NCBI GenBank assembly: GCA_026390435.1
Contig: JAPLFY010000040.1
Coordinates: forward strand, 1-40,222
Length of the DNA: 40,222 nt
Source: Pseudomonadota bacterium
GTDB lineage: Bacteria > Bdellovibrionota_B > Oligoflexia > Oligoflexales > CAIYRB01
Reading direction: 5' to 3'
The position numbers and the translations under genes were made by a program. Of this stretch, positions 17,688 to 26,184 are shown piece after piece. Within the stretch, counting starts at the first letter, position 1. The number at the start of each line of letters is the position of its first letter. The notes below the pieces were generated by a model. That model saw only the letters and a program-made list of their open reading frames with translations. It was not told the DNA's origin and did not search any database.

Positions 17688-18539
17688 TTAAGCTGTAGGG
17701 ATACTAATTGCAGCCAATTGCATAACTGAATGCGCTAGTGCCTTCTCAGTACTGTCACCGTGAAGAGCGAGCTCGCGCAAGTATAAGGGGCCTAACTGAT
17801 CATCCGTTGCGAGCGCCAAAAATAAAGCCTCAAGCCCCCCTTCGGGCAAGTATTGTCTCTTATTTTTCGACAGCGCCTTGCGAACGGCAACCAGATTATT
17901 TTGAACGAATGACTTCGCAAACTGACCTGCCCGCTGCGCTGATTCAGGTGCAGTCGTGCCAGAAGCACGGGCAGCCAGATAACTACGCAGCTCTCCTTGC
18001 ATCGCAGCCAAGGTTGCCAAGCAATGCTTTCGCAGTGACACCTCGAGCGTGAGTCCGGCCGAATGTCGCGCGCGCTCATCATTACCAAGCATTAACGGCG
18101 CCATTCCAGCAGCCACAGATTCTTTATCTGTTTTAGAAAGCGTTAAAATTCTAGCCCAAGCATGAATACGATCACTATTGTTGTCGGCAGCAATCCATTC
18201 AATTACCGTCGGCACATCGGTACCACTCAACCATTCATAGGGAGCGACGGCCTTCTCGACTTCTAGAAACGCCGTTGGCGCAAAAAACGCCACGAGCGCA
18301 GCCACCAACAACACTCTTAAGGCTCCGCCCAACCACCGTGCGCGCCCCGCTACTCCCACCAGAGTAAGGGTAAGGATTAAGGCTCCGGCAAACACTAACG
18401 GCGCGATCATCGCGACATGACTGGTATACCATTTAACTTTGCCATGCTCTGACACCGCTAAAATTACTGCAGCAATGCTGGAAACCGTGATAAGCAGCAG
18501 ATCCCATTTATATTTCTTCAATGACTGGGCAGCCGTCAT
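17688..18539 (-). CDS. Membrane protein of unknown function with helical repeat C-terminus
   Basis: I do not recognise a family. The 283-residue protein has three N-terminal membrane helices (about 14-32, 43-63 and 72-92), followed by an alpha-helical soluble part that resembles HEAT-type repeats in its Leu/Ala spacing. The start at 18539 is preferred to the longer frame because an AGGGGA site lies just upstream. The ceramidase gene follows after 24 bases, so both share a transcript. A part in export or regulation of the ceramidase is only a guess. Confidence 0.65.
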   Translation of the reverse strand: MTAAQSLKKYKWDLLLITVSSIAAVILAVSEHGKVKWYTSHVAMIAPLVFAGALILTLTLVGVAGRARWLGGALRVLLVAALVAFFAPTAFLEVEKAVAPYEWLSGTDVPTVIEWIAADNNSDRIHAWARILTLSKTDKESVAAGMAPLMLGNDERARHSAGLTLEVSLRKHCLATLAAMQGELRSYLAARASGTTAPESAQRAGQFAKSFVQNNLVAVRKALSKNKRQYLPEGGLEALFLALATDDQLGPLYLRELALHGDSTEKALAHSVMQLAAISIPTA

Positions 18540-18681
18540 AGCGTTCCCCTGATAAAAATATTTGAACAAGACCTAGTACATACACATTAAACATAGCAAT
18601 TGGCGATAATAAAAGTTAAAGAAGTGCCCTCGCTACCCATTGGTATGCCCCCCCAGTTCTTAATCTTAAGAAAGGATAGTA

Positions 18682-20181
18682 ATGCAAAATCAATTGAAGG
18701 ACCCTATCGAGCCCGGATTTGGCTCTCTGGGCCTCGACAGCCGTCTGCTTACTGTCCTAGCTGGGCTAGGCCATACGGAACCAACACCGATCCAAAGGTC
18801 AGCAATCCCTCCGCTCATGGAAGGGCGTGATTTAGTTGGACAAGCAGCCACGGGTACCGGCAAAACTGCGGCTTTTGCCCTACCTTTGATCCACAGAATC
18901 GCTGCTCAGTCAAACCGGGGTGTAAATCCCGTGGCACTAGTGCTCACACCCACCCGTGAACTTGCGAATCAGGTATCCGAAGCCATTCATCGGTACGGAA
19001 AAGCATTGAACATGCGGGTGCTTCCTATTTACGGCGGCCAATCCTACGACCCACAAATCCGCGCCCTTAAGCGCGGCGTCGATATCGTAGTAGCGACCCC
19101 GGGTAGAGCTCTGGATCATATTCAGCGCGGCACTCTCAATCTTTCTAGTATCCAAGCCTTAGTACTAGATGAAGCCGATGAGATGCTCGACCTAGGGTTC
19201 CTAGACGATATCGAGGCACTAATTTCCGCAACGCCACCAGAGCGGCAGGTCATGCTGTTTTCAGCGACCATGGCGCCCAGGATAGCCTCCATTGCTAAAC
19301 GCCACCTAAAAGACCCGGTACGCGTAACTATCAGCCGTGACATACTTGCTAGCGGAAGCGCCCCGCTCATACGTCAAACGGCATATGTCGTGCCACGTCC
19401 GCGCAAACTCGAAGCCTTGTGCTCGTTGCTCGATCTTGAAGAACCAAGCGCAGCGATCATCTTCTGCCGTACCCGTGAAGACGTTGATATTTTGTCTGAA
19501 ACGCTCAACGGGCGGGGACACCGCGCCGAAGCTCTGCACGGTGGTATGTCACAATCGCAAAGAGAACGAGTGCTTTACCGCCTGAAGGCTGGGCACGCTG
19601 AACTTGTCGTTGCGACAGACGTAGCGGCACGCGGATTAGATATCGAACACCTCTCGCACGTGGTTAATTTCGATGTACCCTCAGCCCCAGAGGCATATGT
19701 GCACCGGATTGGTCGGGTTGGTCGTGCTGGTCGAGAAGGCACAGCATTAACGATGTCCGAACCACGCGATCGCCGCCTGATGCTTAATATCGAACGCGTC
19801 ACGAAGCAAAAGATTCCACTCGGCAAGCTCCCCACTGCTGCGGACATTGATCTTAAAAAACGAGACGATACGAAGGCACGAGTACGCGCCGCTATGCAAG
19901 AGGCGGATCTTGAAAACTATCGTGGCCTAGTGGAAGCAATGACGGAAGATGGCTCGGACTTAGTAAAAGTGGCATTAGCCGCTCTTAAGTTGGTGCACGA
20001 GCAGAATGCAACACAACAGAAGATGGTGAACTTTGCTCCGCCCGCGCCAGAAGAGAGACGTGAGCGCGAGCCACGGCGCGACGACAACCGCCGCAACGAA
20101 AGACGCGACGAACAACGGCGAGGGGACGAACGCGGTGGCAAACGTCCGCAGCGTCGAGGCGCTTACGCCGCTCGCCCTTAG
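18682..20181 (+). CDS. DEAD-box ATP-dependent RNA helicase
   Basis: Unwinds structured RNA, for example during ribosome assembly or mRNA decay in the cold. All helicase motifs are present in order: Q motif (PTPIQRSAIP), I (AATGTGKT), Ia (PTRELA), Ib (TPGR), II (DEAD), III (SAT), IV (IIFCRT), V (ATDVAARGLDI) and VI (HRIGRVGRAG). The core ends at about 370. A C-terminal extension of about 130 residues includes a helical region like that of DeaD/CsdA relatives, and a final Arg-rich tail (about 450-499), likely an RNA-binding tether. The ATG start has an AAGGA site. It is divergent from the ceramidase operon. Without a DbpA RNA-binding domain, a CsdA/RhlE-like role is more likely than DbpA. Confidence 0.95.
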   Translation: MQNQLKDPIEPGFGSLGLDSRLLTVLAGLGHTEPTPIQRSAIPPLMEGRDLVGQAATGTGKTAAFALPLIHRIAAQSNRGVNPVALVLTPTRELANQVSEAIHRYGKALNMRVLPIYGGQSYDPQIRALKRGVDIVVATPGRALDHIQRGTLNLSSIQALVLDEADEMLDLGFLDDIEALISATPPERQVMLFSATMAPRIASIAKRHLKDPVRVTISRDILASGSAPLIRQTAYVVPRPRKLEALCSLLDLEEPSAAIIFCRTREDVDILSETLNGRGHRAEALHGGMSQSQRERVLYRLKAGHAELVVATDVAARGLDIEHLSHVVNFDVPSAPEAYVHRIGRVGRAGREGTALTMSEPRDRRLMLNIERVTKQKIPLGKLPTAADIDLKKRDDTKARVRAAMQEADLENYRGLVEAMTEDGSDLVKVALAALKLVHEQNATQQKMVNFAPPAPEERREREPRRDDNRRNERRDEQRRGDERGGKRPQRRGAYAARP

Positions 20182-20227
20182 ATTTGATTTTTGATTAGAG
20201 GTTTGCCAGAGCCAACATGCGTGATAG

Positions 20228-20251
20228 GGTGCGGCCGCTATTGGCCGCACC
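20228..20251. other. Perfect 9-bp hairpin after the helicase gene
   Basis: Arms GGTGCGGCC and GGCCGCACC with a GCTATT loop, about 45 bases after the helicase stop and 38 bases before the next start. No T-run follows, so it is either a weak terminator, an mRNA 3'-end stabiliser or an attenuator ahead of the small gene. Confidence 0.6.
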
Positions 20252-20288
20252 GCCAAGGCAAGACCCCCAGCTCCGACAGGACTTAATC

Positions 20289-20717
20289 ATGGAACGAAAA
20301 AGCACCTCGCGCGGTGGTCGTGTTGTTAACCTTCGCTCAATCGGTGGCGGTGAAAGCGGCGACAAGTCGGAAGGCCCTAACCAGGAGCTGATTGGAATCG
20401 CACTTGGATTCCGGCTAGTTTTTTCGAATGAGGCGGAAGTCTGGACAGTGCGGGGAATTCTGCGTGATGGGTCACCGTCAAGGGAAGATATAGGCGAGGT
20501 CAGCTTTATACTGATACCGGGAGATGTCGAGCCAGCTACTGCGGTCACCGGATTTATCGCTCCACCTCTACCCTATGTTTTAGCGGTGCCGGAAGAGACA
20601 CTTTGGCAGCAATTAAGGGGCATGGTGGTACAGCTAGGCTACGATTTAGACGGCTTTTACGTATCTCTCGGTATCGGCGGCAAAGCTAGGTATTTTGAGG
20701 AATTCAGTCGCAACTGA
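20289..20717 (+). CDS. Conserved-looking hypothetical protein
   Basis: No family recognised. A protein of 142 residues with a polar, Gly/Ser-rich N-terminus (about 1-32) followed by a compact mixed alpha/beta part with regular hydrophobic spacing (residues about 34-138). No signal peptide or membrane segment is seen. The start at 20289 has an AGGA site 7 bases upstream; the longer frame starting at 20217 would run through the 20228-20251 hairpin and is less likely. It follows the helicase gene on the same strand and converges with the PLP enzyme gene. Confidence 0.6.
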   Translation: MERKSTSRGGRVVNLRSIGGGESGDKSEGPNQELIGIALGFRLVFSNEAEVWTVRGILRDGSPSREDIGEVSFILIPGDVEPATAVTGFIAPPLPYVLAVPEETLWQQLRGMVVQLGYDLDGFYVSLGIGGKARYFEEFSRN

Positions 20718-20768
20718 CAATTGTGGGTAGCGCGAGAGCGCTGGCAGAATTCGTTGCGTGGTTACGGA

Positions 20769-20790
20769 TCGCGGCCCCGATAAGCCGCGA
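20769..20790. terminator. Putative bidirectional terminator hairpin
   Basis: Arms TCGCGGC and GCCGCGA with an 8-base loop, placed between two convergent genes. A smaller AGCGC/GCGCT hairpin lies about 40 bases before it. There is no long T-run on either side, so intrinsic termination is uncertain. Confidence 0.4.
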
Positions 20791-20796
20791 ATCGAT

Positions 20797-22035
20797 TTAG
20801 AAGAAACACTGACCCTGGCCTCGATAAGTTGGCACGATAGCTTCAATCTTACCACCCCGGACTAGATGCAAGCTATTGAAGCGCTCACACAATTCACCAG
20901 CCTTAGCATGACGAAAAAATACGGGCTCTCCGATTTTCAGCGTCAGATCACTAGTTATGGATGTCTGCACTTCGCCCGCCCCAAGCAGCTTCATTAGCTT
21001 AATCCCAGGTGGCAAATAGGGTGTAGGCTGCTTGTCGCTTGCCGTAGGGCCTGATGCTATATAGCCCCCACCGGCGCAAGCATATATCCCTGGCCTAGCA
21101 ACCCTCACTACGGGTAGAGCAAAGCCAGCCGCCGGCAAATGCCTGAAGTTGGCATAGTGATCAAAAAGCCCGGGAGAATAAAGCCCTGAACCAACGGTTA
21201 ATTCTGTAACCGATGAATCTTGGATAGTAATTTCAATACTGCCAGTGCCACCGCCGTTGACAAAGCGCAACTGATGGCCCAGATTTTCTAGCGCTCGCAC
21301 CAAGCCCTGACGCCGAGGAAAACTCTCTCTTTTCGCAATCCACTTCAATAGTCGCAGCAAAATGTTCTGCACCGGAGACCCCGGTGAAGCATCAGCCACA
21401 CCGGCTAACTGAGCCTCATAGCCCATAACTCCCTCTAGGTGCACATGGGGCAAGCTTTGCATCGCCATCAGCAAGGGCTCGGCGTCGCGGAAGTTCGTAA
21501 TGGGAGACCGGAAGACACCAAAATGCAACCCTGGAAAAGAGGTGGAAAGGTCAATGTCTAGACACACTGGGACAACCACGCCAGCCTCAGCGGCCATGGT
21601 CTCCAGTAACTGCACGTGATCGATATGGTCGACCATAAAACAAATCGATCGCCCAGCCTTTAATGCTTGCAAACAAAGGCTGATTTCTGTGACCTCCATG
21701 GTTGGATAACCCAGGAGTACATCATCAATACCCTGATCGATCAAAAACGCAGCCTCTCCTGGAGAGAAGGCCATTACTCCACGAAAGCAGGGAAAGTTAT
21801 TGAGCAAATACCTCACGATCCAAACACAGCGCAGAGACTTAGTAGCTAACCGCATGGGTAAGCCCCCAGCACGGTCAGATAGTGATTTCGCGTTGGCATC
21901 GAGAAGGTCGAGGTCAACAAAGGCAAGTGGGAGCCGCTCTCTTCGAAACGTCTCTCTGTAGTATTCGTATTCGCGATTCAGCATTCTAACCGTATAGCGC
22001 AAAAGCGGAGTACGGTCAAAACGACTGCGGCCCAT
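20797..22035 (-). CDS. Fold-type III PLP enzyme (D-threonine aldolase / D-serine dehydratase-like)
   Basis: A 412-residue protein of the alanine-racemase-N-like superfamily often named amino acid deaminase/aldolase. The PLP lysine is K66 in RLATKSLR, followed by a barrel with FSPGEAAFLIDQG and FMVDHIDHVQLLE segments; FVNGGGTGS is the phosphate-binding glycine loop. The C-terminal domain has CAGGGYIASGPT and an H-x6-C pair (FRHAKAGELC) where D-serine dehydratases carry H-x-C for zinc, so metal binding may be altered. Likely reaction: retro-aldol or deamination of a beta-hydroxy D-amino acid; substrate unknown. No strong ribosome site precedes the chosen start at 22035. The unknown lipoprotein gene lies 30 bases upstream on the same strand and may share its transcript. 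Confidence 0.75.
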   Translation of the reverse strand: MGRSRFDRTPLLRYTVRMLNREYEYYRETFRRERLPLAFVDLDLLDANAKSLSDRAGGLPMRLATKSLRCVWIVRYLLNNFPCFRGVMAFSPGEAAFLIDQGIDDVLLGYPTMEVTEISLCLQALKAGRSICFMVDHIDHVQLLETMAAEAGVVVPVCLDIDLSTSFPGLHFGVFRSPITNFRDAEPLLMAMQSLPHVHLEGVMGYEAQLAGVADASPGSPVQNILLRLLKWIAKRESFPRRQGLVRALENLGHQLRFVNGGGTGSIEITIQDSSVTELTVGSGLYSPGLFDHYANFRHLPAAGFALPVVRVARPGIYACAGGGYIASGPTASDKQPTPYLPPGIKLMKLLGAGEVQTSITSDLTLKIGEPVFFRHAKAGELCERFNSLHLVRGGKIEAIVPTYRGQGQCFF

Positions 22036-22065
22036 CTTAGGCGTCCCACTCAGAAAGTCAGGAGC

Positions 22066-23457
22066 CTACTTCACGGCATTCAGAATCGGAGTCATGATTG
22101 GCTCAACGCTGGCCCCATCCTGCATACTCGCACAGGTCGGCGCGCTGCCAGGCATGACCTCAACATGCAAAGTACAGCTATTTATGCTCTCGGTAATAGC
22201 CATAAAGTCCAGGGCCACTCTCCCGTAGCTACCGCCGGCAAAATATCGTGTAGCCCAATCTAGCGTCGGTAGCCCTTGATTCTGCGCCAAAGGCAACTCC
22301 CGTACGTTAGTCCAAAACCATTGACCTACATCGTTATCAACCTGCTGCACCAAGTCATCTGCGAATGATAGTCCGCCCAATTGACCAAATGTATCCCTGA
22401 CGCCAAGGCCATCCTCGCCCATAGAGCCAGCACAATGGCCATCTAGATTGCGGAACTTCCGATGCTGACAATCACCACTTGCTCTCAATCGCCCAGATAA
22501 CTCAACCAACTGCGGCCGAAGCATCAGGAAGCCGCGGTACTGGACTTGTGTCAGAACATGCTCCGTTGATAAAAAGACTCGATAATGGCAGCTAGATGGC
22601 TGAATAACATCTACGCTGCAGACCACTTGCGTCAGTTGCGGAGCAAGCGACTCGCTGGCCCCCAGTTCAAAACGAGGACCTTCACCTGGGCGGGATAAAA
22701 TCTGTACGCCGTAGGCCATCGGTTTCCACTGTTTTGAAAATACAGTATCAGCCCGAATAGAACGCACATACTGTATCTGATGTCTTAAAACATCGCCAAG
22801 TGCGGCACTGCTCGCCACGGTAGTCTCTTTTGTTTTAACGCTGAGTTCGCCGGATTCTCCTATAACCGCCACCGGCACACTGGCAGTGTTCGCATTTGAA
22901 GCTTCGGTAGGTTTCGGCCAAGCCTTGGGGTCTGGGGGTGGATTCCACGGCCTAATGACCACCGACTCCGGACTCAATTTCCACGCTCCGAAACTATAAG
23001 TCACCGAGACATTTGGATTGACCTCGAGACAGCCCAGCCCACTTCCACGATGATGGTCGCTGCTTAAGAGTTGGGTTAACTTCGGACCATCGCCCTCAAC
23101 GCGCGAACGCCAAGGATGTCCGCAGCTATTAAATGGTAAATCGTACCCCAATATATCAGCCACATTCACAAGGCCAATATGGTCATGTCTGTCACTCAGG
23201 TCAGGATTAAGACCCATAATTTTCTTAGAAATATTGAAAAGTGCCTGACTCTCATCAAGCACCAAAGAATAATCACCCCTCTCAGCACCGCTTAGGTTTA
23301 AGGCTGAGCCATTCTGTCCCCCCGCCAATGCTAAGTCGCTTTGGTTGCTCGCAGAAGGTCGCGGTTTACAGCCAACCAAAGATATAAAAACTACAGCAGT
23401 CGCACAGACAAGAGGCTGACGGTAATCGCATCGGGATAAAAAATAAATGTAATGCAT
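22066..23457 (-). CDS. Lipoprotein of unknown function
   Basis: No family recognised. A 463-residue protein with a signal ending in a good lipobox, SLVGC (C30 region), followed by a Ser/Asn/Gln-rich linker. The mature part holds about ten cysteines, including pairs such as DCQHRKFRNLDGHC and SCTLHVEVMPGSAPTC, which suggests disulfides in the periplasm or on the surface. A Pro-rich stretch lies near residue 170 (PWNPPPDPKAWPKP). The start lacks a convincing ribosome site. It precedes the PLP enzyme gene by 30 bases. Confidence 0.65.
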   Translation of the reverse strand: MHYIYFLSRCDYRQPLVCATAVVFISLVGCKPRPSASNQSDLALAGGQNGSALNLSGAERGDYSLVLDESQALFNISKKIMGLNPDLSDRHDHIGLVNVADILGYDLPFNSCGHPWRSRVEGDGPKLTQLLSSDHHRGSGLGCLEVNPNVSVTYSFGAWKLSPESVVIRPWNPPPDPKAWPKPTEASNANTASVPVAVIGESGELSVKTKETTVASSAALGDVLRHQIQYVRSIRADTVFSKQWKPMAYGVQILSRPGEGPRFELGASESLAPQLTQVVCSVDVIQPSSCHYRVFLSTEHVLTQVQYRGFLMLRPQLVELSGRLRASGDCQHRKFRNLDGHCAGSMGEDGLGVRDTFGQLGGLSFADDLVQQVDNDVGQWFWTNVRELPLAQNQGLPTLDWATRYFAGGSYGRVALDFMAITESINSCTLHVEVMPGSAPTCASMQDGASVEPIMTPILNAVK

Positions 23458-23569
23458 AGCTACCAGTATATCGCAAGAACATGCGCAACTGGTAGCAGGC
23501 CTAATCAGCGCCTAGGCACCAACGTCTGGACTATCTAAGTCAAATAGCAACGAAGGCATGTGACACTAG

Positions 23570-24004
23570 TCAAAGCCACCCGCGTTCCCGAGCGTACTTC
23601 TCACTGACTACATAAAACGATTCACCTGAGTTCAGGATCTGAGCTGTAAATGCGTGATCGCTACCACATGCCGCGATCTGCGCATCAAAGGCCATGCGCC
23701 GACCATCGGACCTGACCCGCACAACTAGGCGCAGATCTTCCTCGTTGGCAAACTGGGCCCTCAAGGCGGCAACTTCATTGTCCGGGGCGACCATGATGAA
23801 TTTTCTGACACCACATTCTTCATCGCATGAGCGGTAGATTGTATGAAGGATGATGATGCCTCCATTTTCAATTCCGACATCGGTAAATGTTGTCGGAACT
23901 TCAACAAGCTCATCATTTACGGTTGCCAAAGCAACCTTAGCACTGGCCAACATCAAGAAGATCGAGGTTGCGATGCTAGCAACCGATGCAAACTTCCAAC
24001 TCAT
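23570..24004 (-). CDS. Small secreted protein coupled to an HTH regulator
   Basis: No family recognised. A 144-residue protein with a clear Sec signal (about residues 1-27, cleaved after ALA). The mature protein of about 117 residues has three cysteines: two in RSCDEECG and one in AACGSDH. Beta-rich hydrophobic patterning suggests a small globular periplasmic domain. Its start codon overlaps the stop of the upstream HTH gene by 4 bases (ATGA), so translation is coupled. The regulator and secreted partner probably act in one process. Confidence 0.72.
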   Translation of the reverse strand: MSWKFASVASIATSIFLMLASAKVALATVNDELVEVPTTFTDVGIENGGIIILHTIYRSCDEECGVRKFIMVAPDNEVAALRAQFANEEDLRLVVRVRSDGRRMAFDAQIAACGSDHAFTAQILNSGESFYVVSEKYARERGWL

Positions 24005-24780
24005 GCATCGCTCCTGTCGCGGTTCAATGGGGTCCTGTCATAGATATTCATCATCATGTCAACAAATAGCGGAATATCACCGCTATTCCGGGGATCATCC
24101 TTCAAGTCAATGACATCTCTTATAGCAGAAGAAAGGATGTCATGAATGCGCTCAAGCGTCCTCTGATCAATTGACGCGGTTGCATGGAACAGTCGAGCTG
24201 CCTTGGTACCGATCAAACTGCGATCAAAGTGGTCCGCTGATAACTTCATCTGCGCCAACGCCATATCACAATCGCTGGAAAGCATGGCGGGCAAACGATA
24301 AATGGTGTCTTTGCCAACCCGCTCAACCTGCATGACCTCATGCTCAACCAGCTCGTCCAAAGCCTCGACCCCACGCTCGCCAGCAATGCGCTGGACGGTC
24401 TCACGAGTCGTACCCCTGTCATTGTGCGCCAGATTAAGGATGTAGTTATGGGGGTCGCGAACATAAAAAGCCTTGAGCGCTTCTTGTCGGGGCGAGTTTG
24501 ACGCGAACACCCCAGCCTGTAAGCCACTGACATTTAGAACTATCTCTGGATAGTACCGACGGATAAATTCCAGCTTCTCTTCATTGTTAAGGGCAACATC
24601 GACAATTTTGAGCACAGGCTCAGCAGTAGGGTTACCCTCCCTCTGATATAAGCGGCGCAGAGTGGTATAGCTGACACCCGAGGCCCTTGACAAGGTCGCT
24701 AGTGAGCGGGTGCGATGACCGTTAAGATAACGATCAATAACATTCCTTAGATTGTCGGAAAGTTCCCCCGTGCTCGTCAC
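24001..24780 (-). CDS. HTH transcriptional regulator, TIGR02147-like
   Basis: A 259-residue protein. The N-terminal helix-turn-helix lies at about 24-64 (LATLSRASGVSYTTLRRLYQ), a phage-repressor-like fold. A second, winged-helix-like segment lies near 120-165 (GTTRETVQRIAGERGVEALDELVEHEVMQ), with the remaining 90 residues helical. This layout resembles the TIGR02147/DUF4423-type regulators seen in Fibrobacter and Bdellovibrio-related bacteria; I place it there with moderate confidence. The GTG start has a GAGGG site 4 bases upstream. It overlaps a small secreted protein by 4 bases. A dyad and a plausible promoter lie directly upstream, so autoregulation is likely. Confidence 0.72.
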   Translation of the reverse strand: MTSTGELSDNLRNVIDRYLNGHRTRSLATLSRASGVSYTTLRRLYQREGNPTAEPVLKIVDVALNNEEKLEFIRRYYPEIVLNVSGLQAGVFASNSPRQEALKAFYVRDPHNYILNLAHNDRGTTRETVQRIAGERGVEALDELVEHEVMQVERVGKDTIYRLPAMLSSDCDMALAQMKLSADHFDRSLIGTKAARLFHATASIDQRTLERIHDILSSAIRDVIDLKDDPRNSGDIPLFVDMMMNIYDRTPLNRDRSDA

Positions 24781-24827
24781 GGTGCCCTCATTAGTGTATT
24801 GGAATGTCCTCAGTTAGTTTCACTACC

Positions 24828-24857
24828 ATAAAACCAAATCTTTACTCAAGTCACCAA
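24828..24857 (-). promoter_or_regulatory. Putative sigma70 promoter of the HTH operon
   Basis: On the minus strand: TTGGTG (24852-24857), an 18-base spacer, then TTTTAT (24828-24833), leaving a leader of about 40 bases before the GTG start at 24780. The -35 overlaps one of two TCACCAA direct repeats. Confidence 0.45.
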
Positions 24858-24861
24858 AATA

Positions 24862-24877
24862 CTGAGGCTCGCCTCAG
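24862..24877. promoter_or_regulatory. Dyad operator candidate for the HTH regulator
   Basis: CTGAGGC and GCCTCAG arms separated by two bases, lying just upstream of the -35. It is flanked by direct repeats TCACCAA at 24851-24857 and 24882-24888, spaced 31 bases, about three helical turns. This is a good candidate binding site for the adjacent regulator. Confidence 0.5.
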
Positions 24878-24924
24878 AAAATCACCAACTTGGGGTTTTT
24901 AACCGTGGTGGCGTTACTTTAACA

Positions 24925-24946
24925 CCATGGCGGATAATCGCCATGG
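24925..24946. other. 8-bp inverted repeat upstream of the HTH operon
   Basis: Arms CCATGGCG and CGCCATGG with a GATAAT loop. The left arm can also pair with CCGTGGTG at 24903-24910 through CACCATGG (one wobble), so alternative structures are possible. Role unknown: second operator or terminator remnant. Confidence 0.5.
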
Positions 24947-25203
24947 GAACTAAGCACGCTCCTTGACCACCCACCTCCCGACATGGCAAGTCTTTAAAAG
25001 CACATGTTTTACACATGAAATGACTTACGGAATGTACGTGGACACCCTGGATTTACACACCCTCAAGATGTTTCTGCCACCTGCGCTTCCATGCTCGAAG
25101 CGTTGACCAACCCTTTGCGGGATGGTTCTTGTCTCACTCCGCCTTTTCGTTCTGCGTTAGCGACGAGTCTGCCGCCTCTCCCTCCAGGGTGCCACGTCAA
25201 ACC

Positions 25204-26184
25204 TCAATAGCGGTCAGCCTCTAGCCGCTCCAAGGTCCGAATCCGCTCTTGGTCAGTCGCGGTGATGGTAAGGCCTATATCGAACAATAAATCGTCTGCC
25301 CCCGGCTTCAGTCCCAGCGCCAAATCGAATGGTAGGGCCAACTCCGCCATATGCTCCCTATCTCCAAGCTGAAGATCAAGAACCACCTCGGTAAGTATAG
25401 TTGCCAGGAGACCCGCACCCAATGCGCCCAAAGCTCTGTGGCGAACTGTCCAACGGCGAAGCGCATACTTCTGCAGCTTGAATAAAAATCCGAACACTAT
25501 CAGACCGTAACCGAGATGGCGCAAGTAACTAGCACCCACCAAGTTATGGAGATTGAAAATCACCATAGGCATGAAGACGCTAGTAGCTTTTGCCGTAGCA
25601 AAGGTAAAGGTGATTAAAACCAACACATTATAGAAATGAAATTGCTTCACATTTAGTTTGCAGAACAAGGAAACGATAAAAGCTGCAGCTACTGTAGCCA
25701 ACCAAATGAGCACTGCCTTACCTAACAAGGAACCAAAGCGTTCGGGCGGCCAGTAAAGCTGATACTGATCTACAGCGGGCACCAATCCAGCAATTAATAG
25801 CGCCAGTAGTAGTCCGATTACAATTTTTGCAGTAACCCACCTCGTATTTTCACTATGCTCATGCGGAAGCAGACGATTTGCATGGGTGCGCTCCGGTATA
25901 TCTTTGGTGATAAAATCGAGGCGCACATCTCCCAAGTAAACCGTTTCAAGTGCGGCCAATGCAACTTCGCGAACTCGCTCACCACGCAGCCAGATACCAT
26001 TTGTACTATGCATATCTCGAAGCAAGTAACCATCGACTGTTGCATGAACTTCGGCGTGACGAGCCGACACACTCGGATCATCGATCCGCACCCCACAGTG
26101 CATGGATCGACCTATCACACAGGGAAAAATCTCGATCCTAGATATTTCGAGGCGCTCGGGCTCATGAACTTTAACCAAGATCAT
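25204..26184 (-). CDS. FHA-domain multi-pass membrane protein
   Basis: A 326-residue protein. The FHA domain (about 5-95) has the phosphothreonine-binding set GRS (25-27), SARH (40-43) and STNG with N62. About five membrane helices follow between about 115 and 275, then a short soluble tail. The FHA domain faces the cytoplasm if the usual topology holds, so the protein could recruit a partner phosphorylated by a Ser/Thr kinase to the membrane. Its start overlaps the stop of the upstream protease gene by 4 bases (ATGA), so they are translationally coupled. No kinase or phosphatase gene is in the window. Confidence 0.85.
   Translation of the reverse strand: MILVKVHEPERLEISRIEIFPCVIGRSMHCGVRIDDPSVSARHAEVHATVDGYLLRDMHSTNGIWLRGERVREVALAALETVYLGDVRLDFITKDIPERTHANRLLPHEHSENTRWVTAKIVIGLLLALLIAGLVPAVDQYQLYWPPERFGSLLGKAVLIWLATVAAAFIVSLFCKLNVKQFHFYNVLVLITFTFATAKATSVFMPMVIFNLHNLVGASYLRHLGYGLIVFGFLFKLQKYALRRWTVRHRALGALGAGLLATILTEVVLDLQLGDREHMAELALPFDLALGLKPGADDLLFDIGLTITATDQERIRTLERLEADRY

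Larger units (their letters stand above)
24781..25203. other. Long intergenic region with several dyads
   Basis: 423 bases without a supported gene. The 5' part upstream of the HTH gene holds a promoter, a CTGAGGC dyad and a second hairpin (listed separately). The remainder (24950-25203) has only weak features, including a CATG-flanked A+T-rich patch near 25002-25017. Two short plus-strand frames after 25033 read like broken coding sequence but are too short to call. Confidence 0.5.

Noticed and set aside
25033-25203. Two short plus-strand frames (24 and about 35 codons) that could be read as one frameshifted gene
   Set aside because: Too short, no recognisable family and no ribosome site; might be a gene remnant but cannot be supported.
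25221-25250. tRNA T-loop-like GGTCCGAATCC sequence
   Set aside because: Within the FHA coding frame and no cloverleaf arms can be built around it.
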